The notes under the pieces are model-generated. The model saw nothing but the letters and a program-made list of their open reading frames with translations, did no database searches and had not been told where the DNA came from. Shown piece after piece: positions 56,952 through 64,000 of a stretch of 64,000 nucleotides of DNA. Positions within the stretch are counted from its first letter, which is position 1; the number at the start of each line of letters is the position of its first letter. Source of the stretch: Spirochaetia bacterium (GTDB taxonomy: Bacteria; Spirochaetota; Leptospiria; Turneriellales; JAOUOS01); assembly GCA_029880285.1 (NCBI GenBank), contig JAOUOS010000008.1, positions 44,766 through 108,765 of the forward strand, given 5' to 3'. The translations under genes were made by a program, and so were the position numbers.

Positions 56952-58742
56952 ATGAAAATTGAAAAAAATATTTTCTTAAAAAATTGGAATAGTCTTGAGC
57001 ATTTTCAAGGTCTGTTAAAAAATTTGTTTTTAAATTCTTCAGATAAAATAGTAAATGCTTTCGAACTTCAAAGAGCCCGTGCATTAATTATACTTTCATT
57101 AATCAGTTTCATTTTTTCTATTTCCGGAGCAATTACTGTTTCTTTAAACTTAGCACTATTTTTTCAATTAATGTCAGCGGGATTTTTTATATCATTTTTA
57201 ATAGGCAAAACAAAACACTATAAGTTAGCAGGATTTACATATAATTTAACTTTCTTTTTACCGGTATTTTTTAATATAAATAATTTTCAAAATAATTCTA
57301 TAGATTATTTTTACTGGCACATGGCAATTTTATGCGCTCCGCTTTTGCTTATGATTTTTTGGGCCTCATGGCAGACAATAAGTTTTGTGTCATTATTTTT
57401 GCTAATACTTGAAATAATTATTATACATTTTAATTCTTCTTTATCTTTTAGTTTATTATATATACCGCTGATTATTACGGGTTTTCTTGGTATTATCTCT
57501 GCTTCTTATTCTTATTCAAGGCAAAATTTTGAAAATTATCTTGATAAAGAAATAGATAAACTTAAATTTTTTATTAATGACACAAAAAGTCAGCTAAAAG
57601 ACAGAATACTAATTGAAGAAAAGCTAATTGATAATTATGAAAAAGTAGAAAAAGACAACTATTTTCGTGGCAGTTTTCTTGAAAGCATGAGTGCGCAATT
57701 TCAAAATAAATTAATGCCAATTGATCATTTTATTCATGAATTTAAAAAAAATAAAAAACTGCCAGAGCCCATTGAACAGTCAATAGCAGATTTTAAAAAA
57801 TATATTGAAGATATTTTATATATAGGAAAAATTGAACAGCAAAACTATAACAAAAACTTAACAACTTTTGATTTTAACAACTTTGTTGAACAAATCATTA
57901 CTGCTTATAATAAAGGTATTAAAAACAATAAAATAGGTTTTCTTACTTATATATCTCCTAGTATTCCTGAAAAAATTTTAGCAGATAAGATAACATTGCA
58001 AAAAATAATTAATTCTCTTTTAGAGATTATCACAAATTTAACAAATGAGGGTGAAGTATTCTTTAAAATAGAACTAAATGAATTTCAAGTTAAATCTGAT
58101 AATACAGATACGTTTAATATTCGGTTAGAAATTTCAAACACCGAACAGGGGGTTTTATTAGATATTTTCAAATCAATTACAAATACTTATTATTCAAAAG
58201 ATTCCATAAAAAATATTCCAAATTTTGAAAAAATTATTTTTAATTTAATTTTGTTAAAAAAATCTATTGAAATCATAGGCGGCCGCTTTGAAATAAAAAG
58301 TCAGCACTCTATGGGTAACAGAATTTTTGTTTATCTTTCGTTAAAAAAAGCCAAAGAAATTGAAAAAAAACAAGTTTCTTACAAAAGCGCAAAAATTCTT
58401 CTTATTTCTGAAAATATGACAGAACGATTTATATTATCTTCTTATTTAGATGCCTTAGGAATAAAACACACCATAAAAATAAACATAGATGACGCATTTA
58501 AGTATCTTAAAAAAGAAATGAATAAAAAAAATTCATTAAATGGATTAATCATCAATCATAATCAATTATCTTTAAATCACTTAGACTTAATAAATAAAAA
58601 ATATAAAGAAAAACTTAAAGTAATTCTTTTATTGAAAAACTCTAAATTTAAAAATCATTCGATTGGAACAAAAATAATTAAAAAACCTATTTTAAGGTCA
58701 GTTTTTCTTAGTGAAATAGAAAAACTTTTTGCATCAAATTAA
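56952..58742 (+). CDS. Membrane histidine-kinase homologue with degenerate catalytic sites
   Basis: The 596 residues include six likely membrane helices (about 45-185), a coiled coil, a dimerisation domain where FLESMSAQFQNKL aligns with the usual FLANMSHExRTPL, an ATPase-like domain (about 340-455) and a C-terminal receiver-like domain (475-596). A248 replaces the phosphorylated His and Q249 the following Glu. The N-box Asn (LLEIITNLT), the DxG motif (ISNTEQG) and the GxGL motif are all lost. The receiver has NHNQ where the acceptor Asp should be. The overall hybrid-kinase layout is kept but no step of phosphotransfer looks possible. It may act as a structural or ligand-sensing pseudokinase. 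Confidence 0.82.
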   Translation: MKIEKNIFLKNWNSLEHFQGLLKNLFLNSSDKIVNAFELQRARALIILSLISFIFSISGAITVSLNLALFFQLMSAGFFISFLIGKTKHYKLAGFTYNLTFFLPVFFNINNFQNNSIDYFYWHMAILCAPLLLMIFWASWQTISFVSLFLLILEIIIIHFNSSLSFSLLYIPLIITGFLGIISASYSYSRQNFENYLDKEIDKLKFFINDTKSQLKDRILIEEKLIDNYEKVEKDNYFRGSFLESMSAQFQNKLMPIDHFIHEFKKNKKLPEPIEQSIADFKKYIEDILYIGKIEQQNYNKNLTTFDFNNFVEQIITAYNKGIKNNKIGFLTYISPSIPEKILADKITLQKIINSLLEIITNLTNEGEVFFKIELNEFQVKSDNTDTFNIRLEISNTEQGVLLDIFKSITNTYYSKDSIKNIPNFEKIIFNLILLKKSIEIIGGRFEIKSQHSMGNRIFVYLSLKKAKEIEKKQVSYKSAKILLISENMTERFILSSYLDALGIKHTIKINIDDAFKYLKKEMNKKNSLNGLIINHNQLSLNHLDLINKKYKEKLKVILLLKNSKFKNHSIGTKIIKKPILRSVFLSEIEKLFASN

Positions 58743-58793
58743 ATAAATTCTGAAAATCGGTTGGCTTTTTGTTATCGGCCAAAAGTTTGGCTT

Positions 58794-60092
58794 ATGATAG
58801 ATAGATACTCAACACCCCAGATGCGTCATTTATGGTCACTTCAATATAAATTTGAAGTATGGAAAGATATAGAAATTGCCGCCTGCGAATATTGGCATGA
58901 TGAAGGTAAAATAAATAAATCTGACTTTGAAGATATTAAAAATAAAGCTAAATTTTCGGTAGATAGAATACTTGAAATTGAAAACGAAGTTCATCATGAT
59001 GTTATTGCTTTTTTAACAAACATGGCCGAGAACATAGGCAAGGCTTCACGCTTTGTTCATTTTGGGCTTACTTCTTCAGATGTTGTTGATACCGCTTTAT
59101 CTGTTATTATACAAAAATCAGGGGTTTTAATTTTAAAGTCTTACGAAATATATCTTGAAGCATTAAAAAAATCAGCAAAAAAATATAAAGACTTAATTGT
59201 GGCAGGAAGAACTCACGGAGTTCACGCCGAACCCACAACATTAGGGTTAAAGATTTTAGGTTATTATGAAGAAGCAAAAAGAAATTATAAAAGACTAAAA
59301 GAAGCTCTGGATGAAACCGCATATGGAAAAATTTCAGGCGCCGTGGGAACGTATTCGCAGCTGCCGCCAGAACTTGAAGACTATGTCATGAAGAAGATAA
59401 ATCTTAAAGTTGAACCCGTAAGCACTCAGGTTGTACCCCGCGACAGACACGCTGTTTTATTAAACGCAATATCAATGACAGCGCAGGGTATCGCCCGATT
59501 TGCTCAAGAAATAAGACTTATGCAAAAAACCGAAAGCCGCGAAATAGAAGAACCGTTTCAAAAAGGTCAAAAAGGCTCTAGCGCTATGCCTCATAAAAGA
59601 AACCCTATTTTATGCGAAAGAATGTGCGGTCTCGCGAGAGTACTATTAGGTTATTCAGTAACGGCACAGCAAGATATTTCTTTATGGCACGAAAGAGATA
59701 TTTCTCATTCATCAGCCGAACGCATTATTTTTCCTGACGCGATGAGTTTGCTTGAATACATGCTTATTAAAATGACTTTTGTGATTGAAAATCTGCATGT
59801 TTATGAAAACAACGCCGAAAGAGTATTAAATTTAACAAAAGGACTTATGTTTTCTTCACGAGCCCTTTTAGTTATTACCGAAAACTGCGATATTACACGT
59901 GAAGAAGCATATGCTATTGTTCAAAAAGCCGCGATGGAAGTTTGGGAAAACAACGATAGTGAAGGCTTAAAAGATAAACTTATGAATAACTCTAATTTAA
60001 AAGATATACCTAAAGAAAAATGGGACGAAGTATTTAATCCTGCGTCATATCTAAAAAATGTAGATTCTATTTTTGATAGATGTCTTTCATAA
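58794..60092 (+). CDS. purB: Adenylosuccinate lyase
   Basis: The protein has 432 residues from the ATG at 58794, chosen because it gives the family start MIDRYSTPQMRHLWS; a TTG at 58761 would add 11 unlikely residues. It shows FGLTSSDVVDTAL, GRTHGVHAEPTTLGLK (catalytic His) and the fumarase/aspartase signature GSSAMPHKRNP. It removes fumarate from SAICAR and adenylosuccinate in purine synthesis. It belongs to the short bacterial type (about 430 residues). It stands alone between the pseudokinase and the AraC-type gene. Confidence 0.97.
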   Translation: MIDRYSTPQMRHLWSLQYKFEVWKDIEIAACEYWHDEGKINKSDFEDIKNKAKFSVDRILEIENEVHHDVIAFLTNMAENIGKASRFVHFGLTSSDVVDTALSVIIQKSGVLILKSYEIYLEALKKSAKKYKDLIVAGRTHGVHAEPTTLGLKILGYYEEAKRNYKRLKEALDETAYGKISGAVGTYSQLPPELEDYVMKKINLKVEPVSTQVVPRDRHAVLLNAISMTAQGIARFAQEIRLMQKTESREIEEPFQKGQKGSSAMPHKRNPILCERMCGLARVLLGYSVTAQQDISLWHERDISHSSAERIIFPDAMSLLEYMLIKMTFVIENLHVYENNAERVLNLTKGLMFSSRALLVITENCDITREEAYAIVQKAAMEVWENNDSEGLKDKLMNNSNLKDIPKEKWDEVFNPASYLKNVDSIFDRCLS

Positions 60093-60159
60093 GACAAACT
60101 GTATTAAACAATGAATTTTTTATTGACAAATAGAATAAAAACACGAATTCATATCGTCA

Positions 60160-61311
60160 ATGCTTGGTTATATCGCGTATTACTTTTCAGGACTTTTTTT
60201 AATAAACGGTTTTATACAATTTTATTTATTTTATAAAAGAAAATCAAAACAAAATTTATTTATTTTTTTAATATTGGTTATAGCGGCATCGGGACATTTA
60301 TACGGCGGTCTTTTTTTTGAAAAATCTATATTAAATTATCCCTTTTTATTCGGATTAATTGCCCCTATTGAAGCAACGGGTTTGACTTCAATTTATTTTG
60401 CCGCTCTTTATATTGTTGATGAAGAGAGAATATGGCAAAAGAAAGATTATCTTTTCTACTTACCCGCTGTTTTTTTAACGCTGTTATTAATACCTCTTCA
60501 TCAATTGCCTTCAGATGAAAAAATCAGCCTAATTAATTACGCGATATCAAACAAAATGATGGAACACATGCTTAATGATTTTCCTGCAAAACTTTTAGGA
60601 ATTTTTAATTTATTAATTTGCATACTGGCATTAAAAGATTTTATAAAAAGAATCAACTGGCAAAAAATATATGATAGTAAAAATAAAAAATCTATATTTC
60701 AAGAAAGAACAATTTTTATGATAATTCTCGCTATAATAACCGGCGGCTTATGGCTAACTTACTTTTATTTGCGTTCAACAGGCCGTTCAGAATTTGCTTC
60801 AACTTTATTAATATACCAAATTGGAATGCTATTTTTTACCATATTAACGGCCCAGCTTGTACCTTTAATGGTAAAACACAAGTTATTACATCTCAATTTT
60901 GAAAAAAATGTAATTAAAACCTATAAAAAATCAAGATTAGAAAATATTGACATGACCCTTTTTGAGAAAAATTTATTTAACTTAATTAAAAATAAAAAAA
61001 TAATTCGCAATGAAAACATAACATTGCCAGATTTAGCAAGAATGCTATCGGTATCTAGAAGCCAGCTATCTGAATATATTAACGGAATTCAAAAAAAATC
61101 TTTTCGTGATTTTGTAAATTACTATCGAATTGAAGACGCGAAAGAACTAATTATATCATCTGATTATAAAATTATAGATATCGCTTATATGACAGGTTTT
61201 AATTCTATATCATCTTTTAATATAGCCTTTCGCAAACATACCGGTATAAATCCGCTTGAATATAAAAACCAAAAAGATCAAAAAAAAATAATTTTATTAC
61301 GACGCTCCTGA
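60160..61311 (+). CDS. Membrane-anchored AraC-family transcription regulator
   Basis: The 383 residues include an N-terminal half with about seven hydrophobic helices (residues 3-235, for example FLILVIAASGHLYGGLFF and YLFYLPAVFLTLLLIPL). A C-terminal AraC DNA-binding domain follows (residues about 280-375): LPDLARMLSVSRSQLSEYINGI for the first helix-turn-helix and IIDIAYMTGFNSISSFNIAFRKHTGINPLEYK for the second. Such proteins sense a signal at the membrane and bind DNA directly. The last 21 codons lie inside a 130-bp direct repeat whose second copy is at 63541-63670. The Cys-rich lipoprotein gene 102 bases downstream is a likely target. Confidence 0.88.
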   Translation: MLGYIAYYFSGLFLINGFIQFYLFYKRKSKQNLFIFLILVIAASGHLYGGLFFEKSILNYPFLFGLIAPIEATGLTSIYFAALYIVDEERIWQKKDYLFYLPAVFLTLLLIPLHQLPSDEKISLINYAISNKMMEHMLNDFPAKLLGIFNLLICILALKDFIKRINWQKIYDSKNKKSIFQERTIFMIILAIITGGLWLTYFYLRSTGRSEFASTLLIYQIGMLFFTILTAQLVPLMVKHKLLHLNFEKNVIKTYKKSRLENIDMTLFEKNLFNLIKNKKIIRNENITLPDLARMLSVSRSQLSEYINGIQKKSFRDFVNYYRIEDAKELIISSDYKIIDIAYMTGFNSISSFNIAFRKHTGINPLEYKNQKDQKKIILLRRS

Positions 61312-61377
61312 AAAAAAACATATCGGGGACATGTCCCCGATAGACAAAGTAAAAAAAATATGGTAAAAATTTTTATT
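61248..61377 (+). repeat. 130-bp direct repeat, copy 1 (AraC 3' end plus palindrome)
   Basis: This segment covers the last 21 codons of the AraC-type gene, the stop, a palindrome and the start of the next leader. It aligns without gaps to 63541-63670 at about 86% identity by hand count. Copy 1 is the functional one, because it lies inside an intact gene. Confidence 0.9.
61321..61342. terminator. Perfect 22-bp palindrome after the AraC-type gene
   Basis: The centre is GGGGACATGTCCCC, extended by TATC and GATA on the two sides. It is a perfect palindrome and far more GC-rich than its surroundings. It lies 9 bases after the stop codon. No T-run follows, so termination is only one option; such palindromes are also seen as REP-like mobile repeats. 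In the second repeat copy (63614-63635) the palindrome has decayed. Confidence 0.6.
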
Positions 61378-61402
61378 AATATATTTATAAATATTAATAA
61401 AA
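61371..61402 (+). promoter_or_regulatory. Inverted repeat abutting the ribosome site of the repeat lipoprotein
   Basis: TTTTATTAATAT (61371-61382) and ATATTAATAAAA (61391-61402) form a perfect 12-bp inverted repeat with an 8-base loop. Its right arm runs into the Shine-Dalgarno AAGGAG (61401-61406) of the gene at 61414. As RNA it could shield the ribosome site; as DNA it could be an operator, for instance for the adjacent AraC-type protein. Confidence 0.5.
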
Positions 61403-61413
61403 GGAGATAAAAA

Positions 61414-63456
61414 ATGAAAAAGTATTTAATGATTTTATTGATGCTCTGTATTAGTACAATGAGTTATCAATGTAACAATAATAAAGCCGTATGCGGCGAC
61501 GGCATTGTCGAAGATTATGAAGAGTGCGATGGTACGCCAAATTGCAAACCCGACTGTTTTATAAATCTCGATTCCGACCCAAACAGCGGTTATTGCGGTG
61601 ACAATACTTTAAACGGCACTGAAACCTGCGATGACGGCAATACTACAACCGAAACCTGTGCTTACGGAGAGACATCGTGTACCGTATGTGATTCAACCTG
61701 TAATTCTGTAGCAGGCACGGTAAGCTATTGCGGTGACAATACTTTAAACGGCACTGAAACCTGCGATGACGGCAATACTACAACCGAAACCGAATGCCCT
61801 TATGGTACACCAACTTGTGATACTTGCAACTCAGATTGCTCAGCGACACTATCTTTGACGGGTGTGTATTGTGGTGATGGTATTTGTAATGAAGGTGAAG
61901 GTGAAAATAATGGTTCATGTGGCTCAGATTGTCCTATTGTATGCGGGGATAGTAGAATTGAAGGCACTGAAGCCTGCGATGACGGAAACACTACAACCGA
62001 AACCTGTGCTTACGGAGAGGCATCGTGTACCGTATGTGATTCAACCTGTAATTCTGTCGCCGGTGTGGTAATCGGCTATTGCGGTGATGGTATTTGTAAT
62101 GAAGGTGAAAATAATGGTTCATGTAGCCCAGATTGTCCTATTGTATGCGGGGATAGTAGAATTGAAGGCACTGAAGCCTGCGATGACGGAAACACTACAA
62201 CCGAAACCTGTGCTTACGGAGAGACATCGTGTACCGTATGTGATTCAACCTGTAATTCTGTCGCAGGCACGGTAAGCTATTGCGGTGACAATATTGTACA
62301 GGCCAATGAAGCCTGCGATGACGGAAACACTACAACCGAAACCTGTGCTTACGGAGAGACATCGTGTACCGTATGTGATTCAACCTGTAATTCTGTCGCA
62401 GGCACGGTAAGCTATTGCGGTGACAATATTGTACAGGCCAATGAAGCCTGCGATGACGGAAACACTACAACCGAAACCGAATGCCCTTATGGTACACCAA
62501 CTTGTGATACTTGCAACTCAGATTGCTCAGCGACACTATCTTTGACGGGCGAGTATTGCGGTGATAGCATTTGCACCGGCTATGAAACTTCAGCAAATTG
62601 CCCCTCAGATTGTATATCGGCAGGAGATACAACGCCGCCTGAACTTATTAGCGTAAGTTTAAACGGTACGCCAATGGGACCAACCGGTAAATACACTTAT
62701 GGCGATACTATTACCATAAGCGCTGGAGTTAACGATGGCGCTTCAGGCATTGCTTATCTTGCTTTGAGTTTGAACAACTCAAATGGAGAATTGCTTGGTA
62801 ATTGTACCGCTAACTATTTATCAAACAATATATTTGAGTGCGTGGTTACAATAATTAATCATGTTGGCAATACGTTAACCGGCGACGCATATGCTATAGT
62901 TTATACAGTAGATAATAATTCGAATTTGGAAGAGTATATTCTAGATTCAATTCTATCAACATCTAACTATACAAAAAGCTCTTCTAACACTATCTCATCA
63001 GTACCTATCATCTATGTTCCTATAGAAGAATTTGGTAGCCCGGTTTGCGGTGATAGCGTTTGCGCTGGCTATGAAACTTCAGCAAATTGCCCTGGCGATT
63101 GCATATCAGCAGGAGATACAACACCGCCTGAATTTAGCAACATAAATGTAAGTGGTACACCAACGGGACCAAACGGCAAATATACTTATGGTGATACTAT
63201 TACCATAAACGTTGACGTTACTGATGCCGGCTCAGGTGTAAAGACTGTTACTTTAGTATTGTATAATTCAATATCGAATTTTCTTGGTCCTTGTAGTAGT
63301 GTAAATTATATATCGGGTAATACATTTCGTTGTTCAATAACAATAACACAAGATTTCACCACCATTATTGGTGATGGATTTCTTTCAATTGATTTACAAG
63401 ATTATAATAATAATTCCAATTCTTATAGTCATATTGCTGATGTACCGATGGAATAA
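61414..63456 (+). CDS. Cys-rich repeat lipoprotein (DUF4215-like repeats, two C-terminal Ig-like units)
   Basis: The 680 residues include a signal with C20 as the likely lipidated residue (TMSYQC), then six DUF4215-like repeats of about 45 residues. Each has CGDN/S, CDDGNTTTET and four more Cys (AYGETSCTVCDSTCNS or PYGTPTCDTCNSDCS). Between them lie four short modules of the form CGDGICNEGE..CxxDC. Two copies of a 160- and 120-residue beta-rich domain follow, each starting ISAGDTTPPE and containing GKYTYGDTITI. It is probably a surface-exposed, disulphide-rich adhesin or binding protein. AAGGAG lies 7 bases before the ATG. Nearly identical repeats point to recent amplification. The gene lies between two copies of a 130-bp direct repeat. 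Confidence 0.85.
   Translation: MKKYLMILLMLCISTMSYQCNNNKAVCGDGIVEDYEECDGTPNCKPDCFINLDSDPNSGYCGDNTLNGTETCDDGNTTTETCAYGETSCTVCDSTCNSVAGTVSYCGDNTLNGTETCDDGNTTTETECPYGTPTCDTCNSDCSATLSLTGVYCGDGICNEGEGENNGSCGSDCPIVCGDSRIEGTEACDDGNTTTETCAYGEASCTVCDSTCNSVAGVVIGYCGDGICNEGENNGSCSPDCPIVCGDSRIEGTEACDDGNTTTETCAYGETSCTVCDSTCNSVAGTVSYCGDNIVQANEACDDGNTTTETCAYGETSCTVCDSTCNSVAGTVSYCGDNIVQANEACDDGNTTTETECPYGTPTCDTCNSDCSATLSLTGEYCGDSICTGYETSANCPSDCISAGDTTPPELISVSLNGTPMGPTGKYTYGDTITISAGVNDGASGIAYLALSLNNSNGELLGNCTANYLSNNIFECVVTIINHVGNTLTGDAYAIVYTVDNNSNLEEYILDSILSTSNYTKSSSNTISSVPIIYVPIEEFGSPVCGDSVCAGYETSANCPGDCISAGDTTPPEFSNINVSGTPTGPNGKYTYGDTITINVDVTDAGSGVKTVTLVLYNSISNFLGPCSSVNYISGNTFRCSITITQDFTTIIGDGFLSIDLQDYNNNSNSYSHIADVPME
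61591..62553 (+). repeat. In-frame tandem repeat array within the lipoprotein gene
   Basis: Eight Cys-rich units in two length classes (about 135 and 66-72 bases) follow each other here. Long blocks, such as the segment coding CDDGNTTTETCAYGE, are identical or differ at single bases between units. The order is long-long-short-long-short-long-long-long. The units are coding and in frame, so changes in copy number would change protein length without frameshift. Confidence 0.88.
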
Positions 63457-63470
63457 ACTATAATTTCAAA

Positions 63471-63514
63471 ATATATCATATACCGTACATAGTACTATAC
63501 GGTATATGATATAT
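63471..63514. terminator. Strong hairpin after the repeat lipoprotein gene
   Basis: A perfect 17-bp inverted repeat (ATATATCATATACCGTA at 63471-63487 and its complement at 63498-63514) with a 10-base loop lies 15 bases after the stop codon. It is followed by an A/T-rich stretch with a T6 run 17 bases on. It probably ends the transcript, or protects its 3' end. Confidence 0.6.
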
Positions 63515-63540
63515 ATAATAGTAATATATTTTTTAAAAAC

Positions 63541-63670
63541 AAATTTGCTTGAATATAAATACCAAAAGGAGCAGAAAAAAACAATTTTATTACGACGCTC
63601 CTGAAAAAAAACATATTGGGGACACATTTCTGATAGACAAAACAAAAAAAGTATGGTAAAAATGTTTGTT
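63541..63670 (+). repeat. 130-bp direct repeat, copy 2 (AraC tail remnant)
   Basis: This copy matches 61248-61377 without gaps, with about 18 differences. The frame for the AraC tail is still open up to the same stop (LLEYKYQKEQ ... ILLRRS), although no gene precedes it. The palindrome has decayed. It looks like the leftover 3' end of a second AraC-type gene. Confidence 0.88.
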
Positions 63671-63722
63671 AAAACACTTAAAAAAGTGATCGAAGAAATT
63701 ACGTGGGCACAGGAGCTAAGAA

Positions 63723-64000
63723 ATGAAAACAATATATCAAAAACTATTTTATAAGGTTTCGGTAAAATTATTTGCATTAACCATACCGGCAAACATGCAA
63801 AAAGTTATAAAAGGAAAAGAACAATTAAATAAGTATAAAATATTAATTTATACTCTCATCATTTCTTTGTTATTTTCTTTTTCTGCCTGTAGTACGCCTC
63901 AGGTTATTATGCCAAAGGCAACCCTGCTTCAAACAGGAGAAACTTTGTTGCAGCAAGAAAAAAAGGCGCAATTTGGCATTAGCTTTTTAGAAAAATCTGT
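63723..64000 (+). CDS. Probable lipoprotein, N-terminal part (runs off the window)
   Basis: The frame starts with ATG at 63723, has AGGAG 7 bases upstream, and stays open to the end of the window (92 codons). Residues 38-55 form a hydrophobic signal core (YKILIYTLIISLLFSFSA) followed by C56 in SFSACSTPQ, a good lipobox. The signal is unusually far from the start; the ATG at 63795 (residue 25) would give a more ordinary signal peptide. The mature part begins TPQVIMPKATLLQTGETLLQQEKKAQFG. The family is not recognised. It lies just after the second copy of the 130-bp repeat, in the position that the Cys-rich lipoprotein has after the first. Confidence 0.7.
   Translation, partial: MKTIYQKLFYKVSVKLFALTIPANMQKVIKGKEQLNKYKILIYTLIISLLFSFSACSTPQVIMPKATLLQTGETLLQQEKKAQFGISFLEKS

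Noticed and set aside
61862..62275. Two similar short frames within the Cys-rich repeats
   Set aside because: They are the same repeat unit read in another frame; the +1 frame with regular Cys spacing and a lipoprotein signal is the real one.
61591..62553. CRISPR-like pattern of regular repeats
   Set aside because: Repeats are in frame and coding, units are adjacent without unique spacers, and no cas gene is near.
63653..63754. 33-residue plus-strand frame after the second repeat
   Set aside because: No ribosome site, and it overlaps the better-supported lipoprotein start at 63723.
63466..63792. 108-residue minus-strand frame across the second direct repeat
   Set aside because: It overlaps a hairpin, the repeat remnant and the start of the lipoprotein gene with a good ribosome site; the protein has no recognisable features.

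Overview
The window is a strongly AT-rich, gene-dense bacterial chromosome segment, most likely from a spirochaete (Spirochaetota). Four things point that way: a FliS flagellar chaperone, RpoB with Asn at the position of E. coli Ser531 (a residue reported in naturally rifampicin-resistant spirochaetes), a protein with two cyclic-nucleotide-binding domains, and many secreted TPR/HEAT or lipoprotein genes with relaxed lipoboxes. The genus cannot be read from the sequence.

Layout. 1-2640: 3' end of glmS, then a sigma factor with an unusually long linker and a soluble zinc-type anti-sigma-like protein. 2647-3215: rplT and rpmI on the minus strand, without infC. 3427-5791: a PLP-dependent amino-acid decarboxylase, convergent with a lipoyl-domain protein and a Gfo/Idh/MocA oxidoreductase. 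5840-10708: the heat-shock operon hrcA-grpE-dnaK-dnaJ behind a degenerate CIRCE operator. 10843-18078: gpmI, metK, infC, a START-domain protein, metF, a secreted protein, rplM and rpsI; S9 has a 97-residue Lys/Glu-rich N-terminal extension. 18192-26098: an envelope cluster (TPR, HEAT and small secreted proteins, LarC1 only), a dual cNMP-binding regulator and an unrecognised protein. 26414-33580: a sensory cluster of two large PAS kinases with a receiver-GAF protein between them, then a TPR protein. 33597-38350: mtaB, a small gene beside fliS, DedA, PAP2 and a putative metallopeptidase.

38358-53022 (minus strand) is the transcription/translation block. In transcription order it runs tRNA-Thr, rpmG, tRNA-Trp, secE, nusG, rplK, rplA, rplJ, rplL, rpoB, rpoC, rpsL, rpsG, fusA, with a clear sigma-70-type promoter in front of tRNA-Thr. 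No tuf gene follows fusA. 53045-58742 holds an OB-fold lipoprotein, a receiver-adenylate/guanylate cyclase, a lone receiver, an HtrA-like protease and a membrane histidine-kinase homologue that has lost its catalytic residues. 58794-64000 holds purB, a membrane-anchored AraC-type regulator, and a Cys-rich lipoprotein made of nearly identical DUF4215-like repeats. Two copies of a 130-bp direct repeat lie on either side of this lipoprotein gene, followed by the start of another lipoprotein.

The cyclase and the dual cNMP-binding protein could form one second-messenger circuit. The most distinctive region is the 3' end. A copy of the AraC gene's 3' tail follows the repeat lipoprotein gene, as if a regulator-plus-surface-protein module had been duplicated and then eroded. 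No rRNA, CRISPR array or intact insertion sequence was seen.
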